NCBI GenBank assembly: GCA_025782575.1 | Contig: JALGYY010000043.1 | Location: forward strand, 62,001 to 126,000 | From: a bacterium | GTDB lineage: Bacteria; Orphanbacterota; Orphanbacteria; Orphanbacterales; Orphanbacteraceae | Length of the DNA stretch: 64,000 nucleotides | Direction of reading: 5' to 3' | In this document: positions 1 to 8,195 of the stretch, piece after piece | Position numbering within the stretch: the stretch's first letter is position 1 | Layout of the letters: every line of letters begins with the position of its first letter | Position numbers and translations under genes: made by a program | The notes under the pieces: model-generated | What the model saw: the letters and a program-made list of their open reading frames with translations, nothing else | What the model was told of the DNA's origin: nothing | Database searches by the model: none

Positions 1-607
1 TCTCGTAACGGTGCCGCAGGGACTCTATCGGGTCGGTCCCATTCTGGGAGTCAGCCTCGAACTCAGGCGGCGGAGATTTCGCATTGCAATCAGTCCCGGA
101 CCGGGACTGACTGGCGAATGGATCGGACTGAAATAGATCATCGGAATCAGCCCCGTTCATCCCAATAGCCGGTGTTGGGTTCTTGCCGATCGGCCGGACC
201 GAGTCCCGGATCTTCGGCGCTACCCGGCGGGAAGCGGCGATCTTCTCAATCTCGACATACAGCTTCCCTGAGACTTCCTCGAACAGTGTCTTGGCATTCT
301 CATCTGTCAGCAGTCCGGCTATATGAGAGAGCCCGCACGCCGTGATCTTACGATCTGTGAGCAGAATCCGGGCCGTGGGATACTTCTTCAAGCATCTGGC
401 AGCCGCAATGTACCGTCCCGCTTTGGAGCGGGAGTACATCCATCGACGAGTGCAGTAATCGAATAAAGATGAATAACCTTCGGTCAGGTAGAGAGATCGC
501 CGATCAATCTCATTCAGGCAATCCAGAATCGCAATCGTCAACTCATTCTCATTTCGGACCGCCCGGTCTGCCCTTTGAACAATCTCACTGTTTGAAAGCT
601 GCCTCAT
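1..607 (-). CDS. HNH endonuclease-family protein (DUF222-like), N-terminal part, cut by left edge
   Basis: The frame is open from an ATG at 607 to the left edge, so the C-terminal part that would carry an HNH motif is outside the window. About 202 residues are visible. They align without gaps to the start of the HNH protein at 33570..34706: DRRSLYLTEGYSSLFDY here against ERRKLYLTLGYSSMHDY there, then IRDSVRPIG against IRDKVKPIG and a shared SDDLF. The upstream promoter region is also shared between the two copies. The start is the first ATG after an in-frame TGA and has only a weak ribosome site. The good AGGAGG at 633-638 instead precedes ATGs of a 14-codon overlapping frame, so reinitiation or a small frameshift is possible. 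The family is a guess from the paralogue; whether the gene is intact cannot be seen. Confidence 0.65.
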   Translation of the reverse strand, partial: MRQLSNSEIVQRADRAVRNENELTIAILDCLNEIDRRSLYLTEGYSSLFDYCTRRWMYSRSKAGRYIAAARCLKKYPTARILLTDRKITACGLSHIAGLLTDENAKTLFEEVSGKLYVEIEKIAASRRVAPKIRDSVRPIGKNPTPAIGMNGADSDDLFQSDPFASQSRSGTDCNAKSPPPEFEADSQNGTDPIESLRHRYE

Positions 608-668
608 CGCCCGCTTGCATCATCGTCATCCCCCTCCTGTTCCACCTGTCGATCCAAGCCCCACACAC

Positions 669-701
669 ATTCTAACACCCCCTTTTTCGGCTTCGAGGGA
701 G
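669..701 (-). promoter_or_regulatory. Promoter of the left HNH-family gene, shared with its paralogue
   Basis: On the minus strand there is a -10 box TAGAAT (674-669) and a -35-like CTCGAA inside the string CTCCCTCGAAG (701-691). The paralogue has TATAAT (34760-34755) and the same CTCCCTCGAAG at exactly the same distance (34787-34777). The identical spacing in two otherwise diverged upstream regions supports a real promoter. Confidence 0.5.
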
Positions 702-1047
702 GCGCTACAAGATCGGTCGCAGCCGGACTTGAAAACTAAATCGAGAAGATCGCATTCAATCGACCAATGATAAAGAGAGGCGTTCTGAGGCGATCCGGGT
801 AGAGGCTGCGAGACGAGCGAATTCGACAGGCTCCAGAACCTGTCAAGCAATATTTCTTGAAATTGGTAGAAAATTCAAATAGTGTCGGGATCCTCAAAGC
901 GCCTCATAACGTCCTTTATGATGCACTATCATGAATCCGGTATCGACCTATGTTGGGCGCCTACCCGACGAAAGTTTATCGAATGAGGACAAGCCGGCGG
1001 GTCGTTTCCTGGCCAGGCCGTGACCGGAGCCACCGGGTATCAGCAAA

Positions 1048-1074
1048 GGGCCCAGGTCTCTGACGCCTGGGCCC
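1048..1074 (-). terminator. Hairpin terminator downstream of the SDR gene
   Basis: Perfect 9-bp stem GGGCCCAGG/CCTGGGCCC with a 9-nt loop, 40 nt beyond the SDR stop codon. In the minus direction it is followed only by TTTGCTG, so the U-tract is short and the terminator may be weak. Confidence 0.5.
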
Positions 1075-1114
1075 TCTGGGCAGGATGTGTTTCCCGTGAA
1101 TATGGCCTTGCTTA

Positions 1115-1879
1115 TCAGCTGGTAACGAACCCCGCCTTTGAGCCGCCTCCAATAGGAAGAGAGTGACCGGTAACGTAACTGGATTGATCAGATGCGAGGA
1201 AGAGAACAGCCGGGGTTATTTCATCGGTGGTTCCGGGACGCCCCATGGCAACGATCGAATTGAAGGCATCGGTGTTTCCGCCTGTTGCATTCTCGAGCAT
1301 CGCGGTAAGAATCGGCCCTGGCGCAATGGCGTTGATGCGGATGTTTTCCTTGGCGACCTCCAGAGCAACAGACTGGGTGAGCCCTTCAATCGCAAACTTG
1401 GATGCAACGTAGGTGCTCATCCCCGCAACTCCTCGAGAGCCCAGAACCGAAGAAGTGTTGATGATCGAGCCCCCGCCACGCTTCCGCAGTGCGGGGATCT
1501 GCGCGCGGAGCGCGTTCCAGACGCCTCGAACGTTCGTATTGATAATGGTATCGAATGCAGAGTCGTCGATATCGGTGATCATCCCCGACTCGCCGTCCGT
1601 ACCGGCGTTGTTGAACGCGACGTCGAGACCACCGAACTCGGACTCGGCGAGATCCACAAGGGCCTGAACTTGCGCCGGATTGGTAACATCAGTCTTCAGG
1701 AAGACCGCGTTTCCGCCGGTGTCGCGGATGCGCCGGGCCACGGCTTCTCCTTCGTCCTGCCGGCGGGCACCGAGGACAAGAGATGCACCAGCTTCTGCGA
1801 ACGCGAGTGCGGCCGCTTCACCGATGCCGGAGGAGGAACCGGTAATGAGGACAACTTTGTTTTTGAGCGTGGAAGTCAT
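1115..1879 (-). CDS. Short-chain dehydrogenase/reductase (SDR), classical type
   Basis: A 254-residue NAD(P)-dependent oxidoreductase of the usual classical SDR length, cytoplasmic, substrate unknown. The cofactor motif TGSSSGIG is at residues 13-20, the NNAG motif near 90-93, the catalytic serine in INTSSV near 143, and YVASK gives Tyr157 and Lys161. A C-terminal GxxxPIGGG tail is typical. I chose the ATG at 1879 because AGGAG lies 8-9 nt upstream; a longer frame reaching 1945 would run through a candidate operator. The gene follows a TetR regulator in the same direction, separated by 189 nt that contain two inverted repeats. Such TetR-SDR pairs are common, and the regulator probably controls this enzyme. 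The true substrate cannot be read from the sequence. Confidence 0.9.
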   Translation of the reverse strand: MTSTLKNKVVLITGSSSGIGEAAALAFAEAGASLVLGARRQDEGEAVARRIRDTGGNAVFLKTDVTNPAQVQALVDLAESEFGGLDVAFNNAGTDGESGMITDIDDSAFDTIINTNVRGVWNALRAQIPALRKRGGGSIINTSSVLGSRGVAGMSTYVASKFAIEGLTQSVALEVAKENIRINAIAPGPILTAMLENATGGNTDAFNSIVAMGRPGTTDEITPAVLFLASDQSSYVTGHSLPIGGGSKAGFVTS

Positions 1880-1925
1880 TGCAAATATCTCCTGTTCTAT
1901 CCGTCTTTCACGGGTACATGTATTC

Positions 1926-1946
1926 GTTGTTAAGAATTCAAACAAC
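1926..1946. promoter_or_regulatory. Candidate TetR operator upstream of the SDR gene
   Basis: Arms GTTGTT (1926-1931) and AACAAC (1941-1946) form an inverted repeat with a 9-nt spacer that contains GAATTC. It lies 47-67 nt before the SDR start, where a repressor site would be expected. A second short palindrome, ATTGT-T-ACAAT, is at 2026-2036; both contain TTGTTA. The link to the neighbouring TetR protein is inference from position. Confidence 0.35.
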
Positions 1947-2068
1947 TGCAGCTGCTGATCGTGGCCTTGCGAGGGGCCCGACCATCCACTTTCCTTCTCG
2001 TCAAATCATGACTGCCGTACCTCCTATTGTTACAATTGGAACGATCGATCCATATATAGCTAAACAAA

Positions 2069-2653
2069 TCATTTGAGTACCGTGAGGGCAACTTTGACGA
2101 CGTCATTCAGCACGGCTCGGCTCGCGGACGCCTTGCCAAGCACAACCAGACCGTGAACCGTGCTGTTGAGAAAACGGGCAATCGCTCTCGTGTCTGCATC
2201 CGCCGAAATTTCTCCCGCCTTCACTGCCCGGTCGAGCGTAGCTCTCAAAGTCTTCTCGACCCCTTTGACCATCGCCTGGACGATGGAGCGAATCTCCTCA
2301 TCATGCGGAGCTAATTCGACGATGGAATTCGTAACGAGACAGCCACGGCATTCTCCACATTGAACGAAGTCGACAATCTGTTCCAATGCGATTCGAATAT
2401 TGCCTGACGGGGAGCCGGGAGCCTGCAGCTGCTGAACGATAAGTTGACCATTACTGCCGATGTAGTGTTTCACAGCTTCCACAAACAGCGAGTGTTTGTC
2501 ACCGAAAGTGTTATAGAGACTCTGTCGCCCGATTCCCATTTCCTGAACCAGTTCTGCAAGACTTGTCGCCTCGTAACCGTTACGCCAGAACAGATCCATC
2601 GACTTCTCGAGAGCCGTCTGCCGGTCAAATTCAGTTGGTCTTCCGATTGCCAT
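2069..2653 (-). CDS. TetR/AcrR-family transcriptional regulator
   Basis: A 194-residue one-component regulator of normal TetR length. The N-terminal helix-turn-helix spans about residues 10-57 and includes TSLAELVQEMGIGRQSLYNTF, the typical recognition-helix region ending in LYNTFGDK. The C-terminal ligand domain contains CGECRGCLV, a pattern seen in the subgroup that often regulates a linked oxidoreductase. The gene precedes an SDR dehydrogenase in the same direction and probably represses it. No Shine-Dalgarno sequence precedes the ATG. A promoter (TTGATC, 17 nt, TATGCT) places the expected transcription start at the ATG itself, so the mRNA is probably leaderless. Confidence 0.88.
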   Translation of the reverse strand: MAIGRPTEFDRQTALEKSMDLFWRNGYEATSLAELVQEMGIGRQSLYNTFGDKHSLFVEAVKHYIGSNGQLIVQQLQAPGSPSGNIRIALEQIVDFVQCGECRGCLVTNSIVELAPHDEEIRSIVQAMVKGVEKTLRATLDRAVKAGEISADADTRAIARFLNSTVHGLVVLGKASASRAVLNDVVKVALTVLK

Positions 2654-2688
2654 GTTATTAGCATACGATTTATGGACCGTTCGATCAA
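2653..2688 (-). promoter_or_regulatory. Sigma70 promoter giving a leaderless TetR transcript
   Basis: On the minus strand: TTGATC (2688-2683), 17-nt spacer, TATGCT (2665-2660), then 6 nt to the ATG at 2653. A start 7 nt after the -10 box falls on the A of the ATG. Confidence 0.55.
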
Positions 2689-2958
2689 GAAGAAAATGGA
2701 AATTCTTTCTGGAGCGAACTCAACGCTGGGAATTGAGCTCCTGCGGACGCTGGCTTCTGCCAGTTGCGCATGATGGGAGTCAGGTTCAGACAAACCAGGA
2801 AAACGACACCCTCTCCCCTTCCCCCGGACCGTGTAAGTGATAGGTAGAGCAGCGAGTAACAGGATTCAGAGTCATAATCAAGTCAGAAAAACAGGCCAGG
2901 TTTTCTGACTGACCGGTCGGCGGTATCGGGAGAGTTTCGAGCCCGACCGCCCCCCTCA

Positions 2959-2994
2959 TTGACCAATCCACACCCTCTCAGTATGCTCCGCTAA
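2959..2994 (+). promoter_or_regulatory. Sigma70 promoter giving a leaderless PIG-L transcript
   Basis: TTGACC (2959-2964), 17-nt spacer, TATGCT (2982-2987), then 6 nt to the ATG at 2994. The layout and the -10 box match those of the TetR promoter on the other side of this 340-nt gap. No ribosome binding site is visible. I see nothing else of note in 2654-2993. Confidence 0.55.
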
Positions 2995-3770
2995 TGAATG
3001 ACGTTCCCACTATTCTGGCGGTGTTCGCTCACCCGGATGATGAGTCTTACGGGCCGGCGGGTACGCTTGCGCTCTACGCCAAGGCAGGGGTAGCCGTACA
3101 CCTCGTCATATTCACTAATGGCGAAGCCGGGTCGATCGGTGTCTCGAAAACGCTTTCGGCGGAAGAGCTCGGCAGTCGTCGTAAAGTCGAAATGGAGAAC
3201 GCGGGCCGTGCAATTGGGGTAACCAGTCTGACAATGATCGGCCTCCCGGACAGCAGACTGCATGAGGTCGATCTCGACGAGGGGACCGCCATCGTTCGCC
3301 GCGCAATCGATCGACACCGGCCGGAGATCCTGATGACATTCCATGAGCGAGGCGTCTCCGGTCACCCGGACCATATTGCCGTTTTTCGATTCTGCGAAAA
3401 AGCATTCGGAGAAACCGGTGATCATCACCCCTTGAAACTTTATGGGTGGGCAATTCCTGAATCGTTCCGTGGGCGATTTCAGAGCAGGCGGGAGATTCAA
3501 CTCGTCTCAGACGATGAAATCAACGCCATCATCGAGATTCCGGAGAGCGCCGTGGATAGTAAGATCGAGGCGATCGAAGCGCACGAGACTCAGATCGAGT
3601 TTTATCACCAGTTGCAGGAATGGTTCGGTGATTATCGGAAAGCGAGCAGCCAGGAGTTCTTCCATCTCGCCCGTACGAAGCTGGCCGTTCCGACAGGAAT
3701 CATGACGGACCTTTTTCTGGATATTCCCGGATTCGAAAACGGAATGTTGTCACGCTCCGACAAGGGCTGA
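2994..3770 (+). CDS. PIG-L/LmbE-family deacetylase
   Basis: A 258-residue zinc-dependent N-deacetylase of the LmbE/PIG-L family. Members remove acetyl groups from N-acetylglucosamine-type substrates, including mycothiol and bacillithiol precursors. The metal and catalytic motif AHPDDE is at residues 12-17, and the second motif HERGVSGHPDHI, which supplies another metal histidine, is near 118-129. Length and motif spacing fit the family. The gene stands alone with its own promoter and faces the 1071-residue membrane protein gene (20 nt between stops), so the neighbours do not reveal the substrate. The start is the ATG at 2994, which has no ribosome site and lies at the predicted transcription start. 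Confidence 0.85.
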   Translation: MNDVPTILAVFAHPDDESYGPAGTLALYAKAGVAVHLVIFTNGEAGSIGVSKTLSAEELGSRRKVEMENAGRAIGVTSLTMIGLPDSRLHEVDLDEGTAIVRRAIDRHRPEILMTFHERGVSGHPDHIAVFRFCEKAFGETGDHHPLKLYGWAIPESFRGRFQSRREIQLVSDDEINAIIEIPESAVDSKIEAIEAHETQIEFYHQLQEWFGDYRKASSQEFFHLARTKLAVPTGIMTDLFLDIPGFENGMLSRSDKG

Positions 3771-3790
3771 CGGCGGGCAAGAAAGCCGGG

Positions 3791-6700
3791 CTACGCCCCT
3801 CCTTCGAGCAGTCCCCTCACGATCTTCCGGAACCGAATCAGCTTTTCCCGGCCGCCGGTCGCCTGCGCATAACGCTCGATGAGGACGATCGATTTTTTGC
3901 TCCCCTGGAACTGCTGCACCATTCGCGCGATCACCTCCCCCTCTTTGGCCTCATTCCCCCGGTGACCGTAGAAGTCCGCCAGCGCGATATAGGAGCCGAA
4001 GTGGTTGGGTGTCGTATTGATGACACGAGCGAGATCAATCTCGACCTCCTCCGCGTGATTTTCGTCAAATATTCGGGATTCCGCCCACCTGAATACTGAA
4101 TCCGCCCGGGTCCGGTTGAATGCGATCACATATTCCTTCTGGAAACTCTCCTCCGCGATTCGGCCGAGAGCGACGCTGTTCTCCCCAAAAAAGTAGTGGG
4201 CATTCGCGTGGCGCGGATTCTTTTTCAGCACCCGCGCAAGATACTCATTCGCCTCTTCCAGGTCACCTGTCTTCATATAAGCAAGGGCGATCCAGTAGCT
4301 GATCCGGCCGGTCTTATCCGCCAGTCGATCGATCTGCCTCGCCTCCAGGAGATCGGCAAGCGCTCCTTCCGTATTCCCCGTCTGCAACCGTGCTCTTCCA
4401 CGGTGGAAGTAGTACCACTGGTTGAGGCGTCCTGTCTTCATCGCCTCAGTCATAAGCGACTTGCTCTCTTTGTGCCGGCCGAGGTCGAAGTAGTCATAGC
4501 CGAGTTCCTTGATCAGCAAAGGATTGTCCGGCAGTCTTGCCAGCTCGGTCTCCAGAAGAGCGGCGGCCGCCAACGGGTCTCCCCGCTCCTCTCTCAGATA
4601 GCGATGATAGAGAATGGCCGTTGTCTCATCGGGTTTCCTGCGATACGCCTCTTCCGCGTAACTCAATCCGCCGGGGAGATACTGAAACTTCGGAGCGATG
4701 AACTCGCTGGCGATCTCAAAGTAGAGGTCGTCGATCTGAGTCTCGTTCAGGCCGTCAAAATCAAGATAGGGACCGAAGTCAAAATGGCGGGCCTGCATGA
4801 TGGCATCGGTACGTCTCCCGGAGAGAGACATGAGATCCTCTTCCGAATCGAACTCCAGACGAAGGTTACTGTCTCGGTTCAGCGGTCCCTCCCCTGCATA
4901 GGAATCGATCGCGTCCTGATCGAGACGGAGCTGCACGGGAATCTCCTCGAGCGCATTGATATTCGCCTCTATGAACGCATCCCGATAATCAGTATCCCGC
5001 AGTTTTTCGAGCACACTCATTACAGGAAACCGGAGCGGCGCAGCGCTTCCGATCAGAACAAGTCCGTTATGCCGGGACGCACGCAATGCGAGAACGTGGT
5101 CGAATGCGCTGCGAAACGTCCGAAGGGAGAGACGGATTTCCGGCTCACGCAATCCGATCATGGGCAGCCAATGGGAGTAGACCCCCTCGTCCGTCAGATG
5201 ATCCGCGATCTCCGTGAAGAATTCCCGCGTGAGCAGATGGCCGCTCTTCCTGTCCCAATAATCAACCGGCTGGCCGACAATGAGATCGTACGATCCCCTG
5301 TCGGCACGGAGAACGGCCCGTGGATCGCCGTAGCGGATCTGAAATCGTTCATCCTTCCAGAATTCCCTGTTCTGGATTCCGAAGAATCGCATCAGCTCAT
5401 CGCGAGCCTGCTCTCGTTCGACGACCTTGATCTCTTTCAGATCGGTCGCCACGAGCGCACCGCAGGATTGTCCCGCCCTCACCCCGAGGACGAGTCCGTT
5501 TTCTGCAGCCGGCCGAAAAAGAAGCGGGTAGCGGGCGAGCAGGTTGTAGAGCGCCTTCTGTTCGGAATCCCGCTCCTCGATCAGACCGTTCGTCCTGATC
5601 TGTCTTGATTCGGCCGTACCGGTCATCGAAATAACCGCGTTTCTCCCCTCCCGATAAAACGAGGGTGGGATTCCGAATTCCCCGACAAACTCACCCTCGG
5701 TTCGGTCCTGATAGAGCATCGCGTACCGGTAGGGACCAGTATTCAGGAGTCCCGGTCGCCATCGGGGAGGATTCAGGAAGAGGATCAGGATGCTCGCCCC
5801 CCCGATCAGACCGATCACGATCCGGACCCGCGTTGACAACGGCCTGGCAAGGAAGAGATAGATCAGCGCGCCGATAAAGAGCAGATGGGGGGCAGCGAGA
5901 AACAGCTTGTGAATGCCGGCTGCCGGGAGAAGGGCATAGCAGGCGAGGTGTGCCGCGAACAGCCCGGACCCGAACCACGCCGGCCCGATCCGGCCGGTCT
6001 CTCCAGGAGATTCGGTCCCCACTCCGGGTGACGTGAGCCGACCAAGAAGGATTCCGATAAGAAGGCTCCAGGGGAGGATCACAAGGACCGCGATCTTGAG
6101 ACGAGTCAGGAAGACATCGCCAAGAAGCAGGGAGTGCCCCCGGACAGCATCGATGAAAAACCAGGGAAGAGAACGATGGAGGGCGACTTCGCCTGCCAGG
6201 AGATAGCCCGCCGCCAGCAGGAGCAGGACCGTCGGCCAGGTAGACCTATGTCGGCCGCGCGCCGAGGCGAGCAGAAGCCCGAGGCCGGTCCCCGCGAAGA
6301 GCGTAGTCCAGGCGATGAGACCGCTTCGAATCGTGGGTCCGATGATCAGTTCCAGAACACGGCCGGTGCAGATGGCAGCAAGGCCGAAGCTCGCGCCCGA
6401 AAGAAGCAGAATGAGAGTACTGCCCCGACTCCCGGCCCCCTCCGTTATCGGGATTTCGCTCAGGTCGCGGGGAATCATGCTCCCGATCATGGCCAGAAAG
6501 AAGCCGATCGCCCCCGACATGATCACCCCCAAAGTGGGGAGCAGCATGAAGGCGAGGAAGAGACCGAGTGCCCCGCCCAGCGCCGCCGCGCCTGCTCGCA
6601 ATGACCACGTCACTTCGGAAGATGTTCCCAGCACGAATCGAGTGGCCAGGAATGAGCTTACGGCGAGAAGAAGTGAGGAGAGGAGCGCGCCGGCCGCAGG

Positions 6701-7006
6701 GATCGACGAGGCGAGCCCCCCGGGTAGCAGGAACAGGAAGAGGGCGAGGCCGAATAGGACAGCCCCCACTCCTGTGAGGCGGTTCGGGCTGCCGGCCCCA
6801 TCGGCTCGGAACAGCCCGGCGGTCGACCCGGCAAGGACTCCCCCGGTAAGCAATGTCGTCGTAGCAGCGTCTGCCCCCAGCGCCCCGCGGGCCAACAGAT
6901 GAATCGAGACGCCTGCCAGCCCCGCCCCGGCACCGATCAATACAGAGGCCGCGAGGGCTTTCGCCGGAATTCCCCCCCTCTTCATTGTGTTACCGCTCGG
7001 ACTCAT
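3791..7006 (-). CDS. Polytopic membrane protein with spermidine synthase-like domain and C-terminal TPRs
   Basis: A 1071-residue fusion. Roughly the first 395 residues form many hydrophobic segments (about ten to twelve by eye). About residues 430-700 resemble the spermidine synthase/methyltransferase fold seen in large membrane 'spermidine synthase-like' proteins: a glycine-rich stretch LVLGVRAGQSCGAL, an acidic VVEREQ strand end, and DLIVGQPVDYW. The SAM-binding glycines are poorly conserved, so catalysis is uncertain. From about 760 to 1060 there are TPR repeats, for example DLEEANEYLARVLKKNPRHANAHY. Such proteins are frequent in uncultivated bacterial phyla and have no proven function. 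The ATG at 7006 lies 7 nt after a TACAAT box without a ribosome site. The gene is divergent from the EIIA-like gene. Confidence 0.7.
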   Translation of the reverse strand: MSPSGNTMKRGGIPAKALAASVLIGAGAGLAGVSIHLLARGALGADAATTTLLTGGVLAGSTAGLFRADGAGSPNRLTGVGAVLFGLALFLFLLPGGLASSIPAAGALLSSLLLAVSSFLATRFVLGTSSEVTWSLRAGAAALGGALGLFLAFMLLPTLGVIMSGAIGFFLAMIGSMIPRDLSEIPITEGAGSRGSTLILLLSGASFGLAAICTGRVLELIIGPTIRSGLIAWTTLFAGTGLGLLLASARGRHRSTWPTVLLLLAAGYLLAGEVALHRSLPWFFIDAVRGHSLLLGDVFLTRLKIAVLVILPWSLLIGILLGRLTSPGVGTESPGETGRIGPAWFGSGLFAAHLACYALLPAAGIHKLFLAAPHLLFIGALIYLFLARPLSTRVRIVIGLIGGASILILFLNPPRWRPGLLNTGPYRYAMLYQDRTEGEFVGEFGIPPSFYREGRNAVISMTGTAESRQIRTNGLIEERDSEQKALYNLLARYPLLFRPAAENGLVLGVRAGQSCGALVATDLKEIKVVEREQARDELMRFFGIQNREFWKDERFQIRYGDPRAVLRADRGSYDLIVGQPVDYWDRKSGHLLTREFFTEIADHLTDEGVYSHWLPMIGLREPEIRLSLRTFRSAFDHVLALRASRHNGLVLIGSAAPLRFPVMSVLEKLRDTDYRDAFIEANINALEEIPVQLRLDQDAIDSYAGEGPLNRDSNLRLEFDSEEDLMSLSGRRTDAIMQARHFDFGPYLDFDGLNETQIDDLYFEIASEFIAPKFQYLPGGLSYAEEAYRRKPDETTAILYHRYLREERGDPLAAAALLETELARLPDNPLLIKELGYDYFDLGRHKESKSLMTEAMKTGRLNQWYYFHRGRARLQTGNTEGALADLLEARQIDRLADKTGRISYWIALAYMKTGDLEEANEYLARVLKKNPRHANAHYFFGENSVALGRIAEESFQKEYVIAFNRTRADSVFRWAESRIFDENHAEEVEIDLARVINTTPNHFGSYIALADFYGHRGNEAKEGEVIARMVQQFQGSKKSIVLIERYAQATGGREKLIRFRKIVRGLLEGGA

Positions 7007-7019
7007 CGGGCGAATTGTA
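7006..7019 (-). promoter_or_regulatory. -10 box placed for a leaderless start of the 1071-residue protein
   Basis: TACAAT (7019-7014) lies 7 nt before the ATG at 7006. No convincing -35 hexamer is seen at 16-18 nt. The string TACAATTCGCCYGAT is shared with the start region of recD2 (22494-22480). Confidence 0.4.
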
Positions 7020-7138
7020 CCTTGCCTTTATCTTGGGGAGAGACTTACCATTCCCTATGCGATTTGCATATTTTATCAATGCTGAGGGGGTGGGGCAAGC
7101 GGTCCCCTCCACTCTGTTTCAAAGCGGTGTTTTTGAGC

Positions 7139-7597
7139 ATGATCAGGATTGCTGACATTCTGGAGTCGGAGGCCATACTAGTCCGGCCTCCCGCCAAAGA
7201 CAAGTATGCCCTGATACGGGAACTTGTCGACCAATTATCCTTCCGCCGTCGGATCAAGAACCCCAAAACCGCCCTGGCTGATGTCATCTCACGGGAAAAA
7301 GAGAAGGGTACCGGGCTCGAACAGGGTGTGGCCGTTCCCCACTGCAGGACGACGGGAACGGAAGAGCTGGCGGCCGCGTTCGCTCTGGTTCCCGATGGCA
7401 TTGACTTCGGTGCCATCGACGGTCAGCCGAGCCGCTTCATCTTCCTGGTCATCTCGCCCAAAGACGCCACGACATCGCATGTTCAAGCACTCGCCTGCAT
7501 GGCCAGACTTCTCAAGAAGGACTCGGTCCAGGAGGCCCTTCTCGCTGCTACCGATGGTGGAGAGATTGAGAAAATTCTGACGGAGAATGACAGTTGA
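7139..7597 (+). CDS. PTS EIIA type-2 (PtsN-like) domain protein
   Basis: A 152-residue single-domain protein of the PTS IIA/nitrogen-regulatory family. The phosphorylatable histidine is His68 in VAVPHC, preceded by the usual GTGLEQG motif, so the active site is intact. Proteins of this kind relay phosphate from HPr-like proteins to regulatory targets. No HPr, EI or sugar permease gene is in the window, so a regulatory rather than transport role is likely. I chose the ATG at 7139 because the family begins with an IxDIL-type motif there; an upstream open extension lacks similarity. The 3' end overlaps rlmE by 11 nt, indicating translational coupling. A second EIIA-like gene is at 54721..55182. 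Confidence 0.82.
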   Translation: MIRIADILESEAILVRPPAKDKYALIRELVDQLSFRRRIKNPKTALADVISREKEKGTGLEQGVAVPHCRTTGTEELAAAFALVPDGIDFGAIDGQPSRFIFLVISPKDATTSHVQALACMARLLKKDSVQEALLAATDGGEIEKILTENDS

Positions 7598-8195
7598 GCC
7601 GATTTCGCAAAGACGATTTTTTTTTAGGCAGGCCAAGAAAGACGGCTTCGCCGCCCGTTCGGTTTACAAACTGGAAGAGATCAATCAACGAGATCGACTG
7701 ATCCGCAAGGGGTCGATCATTCTGGATCTGGGGTGCGCTCCTGGATCATGGCTACAGTACGCCGCAAAGCAAGTCGGGCCGAACGGCCGAATCGTCGGCG
7801 TCGACCCCACCCCTGTAACCGTCTCTCTCCCTTCCCACGTTCATGTTATTCAGGGAGACATGTATGCGCTCCACCCCGACGAGATTCGGAAGTGGGCGCC
7901 CGACGGATTTCATCTGGTCATGTCCGACGCCGCACCGAAGACGACGGGAATTCCTTTCGCAGACCACGCTCGCTCAGTCGAGCTGGCCAGGCGATCCCTG
8001 GAACTCGCCATCGCGCTGCTCCGGCCCGGCGGGTCGTGGCTTGCAAAGGTATTTCAAGGTGAAGATCTCCCCCCGTTACGCGATGAAGCCCGCAAGCGTT
8101 TCCGTAAATTCATGGAGAGAAAACCGAAGAGTTCGCGGGACCGAAGTGTGGAGGTCTTTCTCGTAGGGATCGGATTCGGGCGGCCTACTGAATGA
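7587..8195 (+). CDS. rlmE: 23S rRNA 2'-O-ribose methyltransferase RlmE (FtsJ)
   Basis: A 202-residue SAM-dependent enzyme that methylates the ribose of a uridine in the 23S A-loop. The catalytic K-D-K-E set is visible: Lys28 in SVYKLEEI, Asp in MSDAAPKTTG, Lys in WLAKVFQGED and Glu in SVEVFLVG. The SAM-binding motif LDLGCAPGSW is at about residues 46-55. Length matches the family. The start codon overlaps the end of the EIIA gene by 11 nt. A run of nine T at 7617-7625 encodes three Phe near the N terminus, an unusual homopolymer in this GC-rich sequence. The 3' end overlaps the convergent prepilin peptidase gene by 11 nt. Confidence 0.93.
   Translation: MTVEPISQRRFFFRQAKKDGFAARSVYKLEEINQRDRLIRKGSIILDLGCAPGSWLQYAAKQVGPNGRIVGVDPTPVTVSLPSHVHVIQGDMYALHPDEIRKWAPDGFHLVMSDAAPKTTGIPFADHARSVELARRSLELAIALLRPGGSWLAKVFQGEDLPPLRDEARKRFRKFMERKPKSSRDRSVEVFLVGIGFGRPTE

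Larger units (their letters stand above)
608..1114. other. Non-coding stretch between left HNH gene and SDR gene
   Basis: Beyond the HNH promoter (669-701) and the terminator-like hairpin (1048-1074), I see no convincing gene, RNA or repeat here. Short open frames in this stretch lack ribosome sites and recognisable protein features. Confidence 0.5.

Noticed and set aside
4196-5608. Open frame of 470 codons on the plus strand
   Set aside because: It is antisense to the 1071-residue membrane protein, has no ribosome site and no protein-like motif; long shadows are expected at this base composition.
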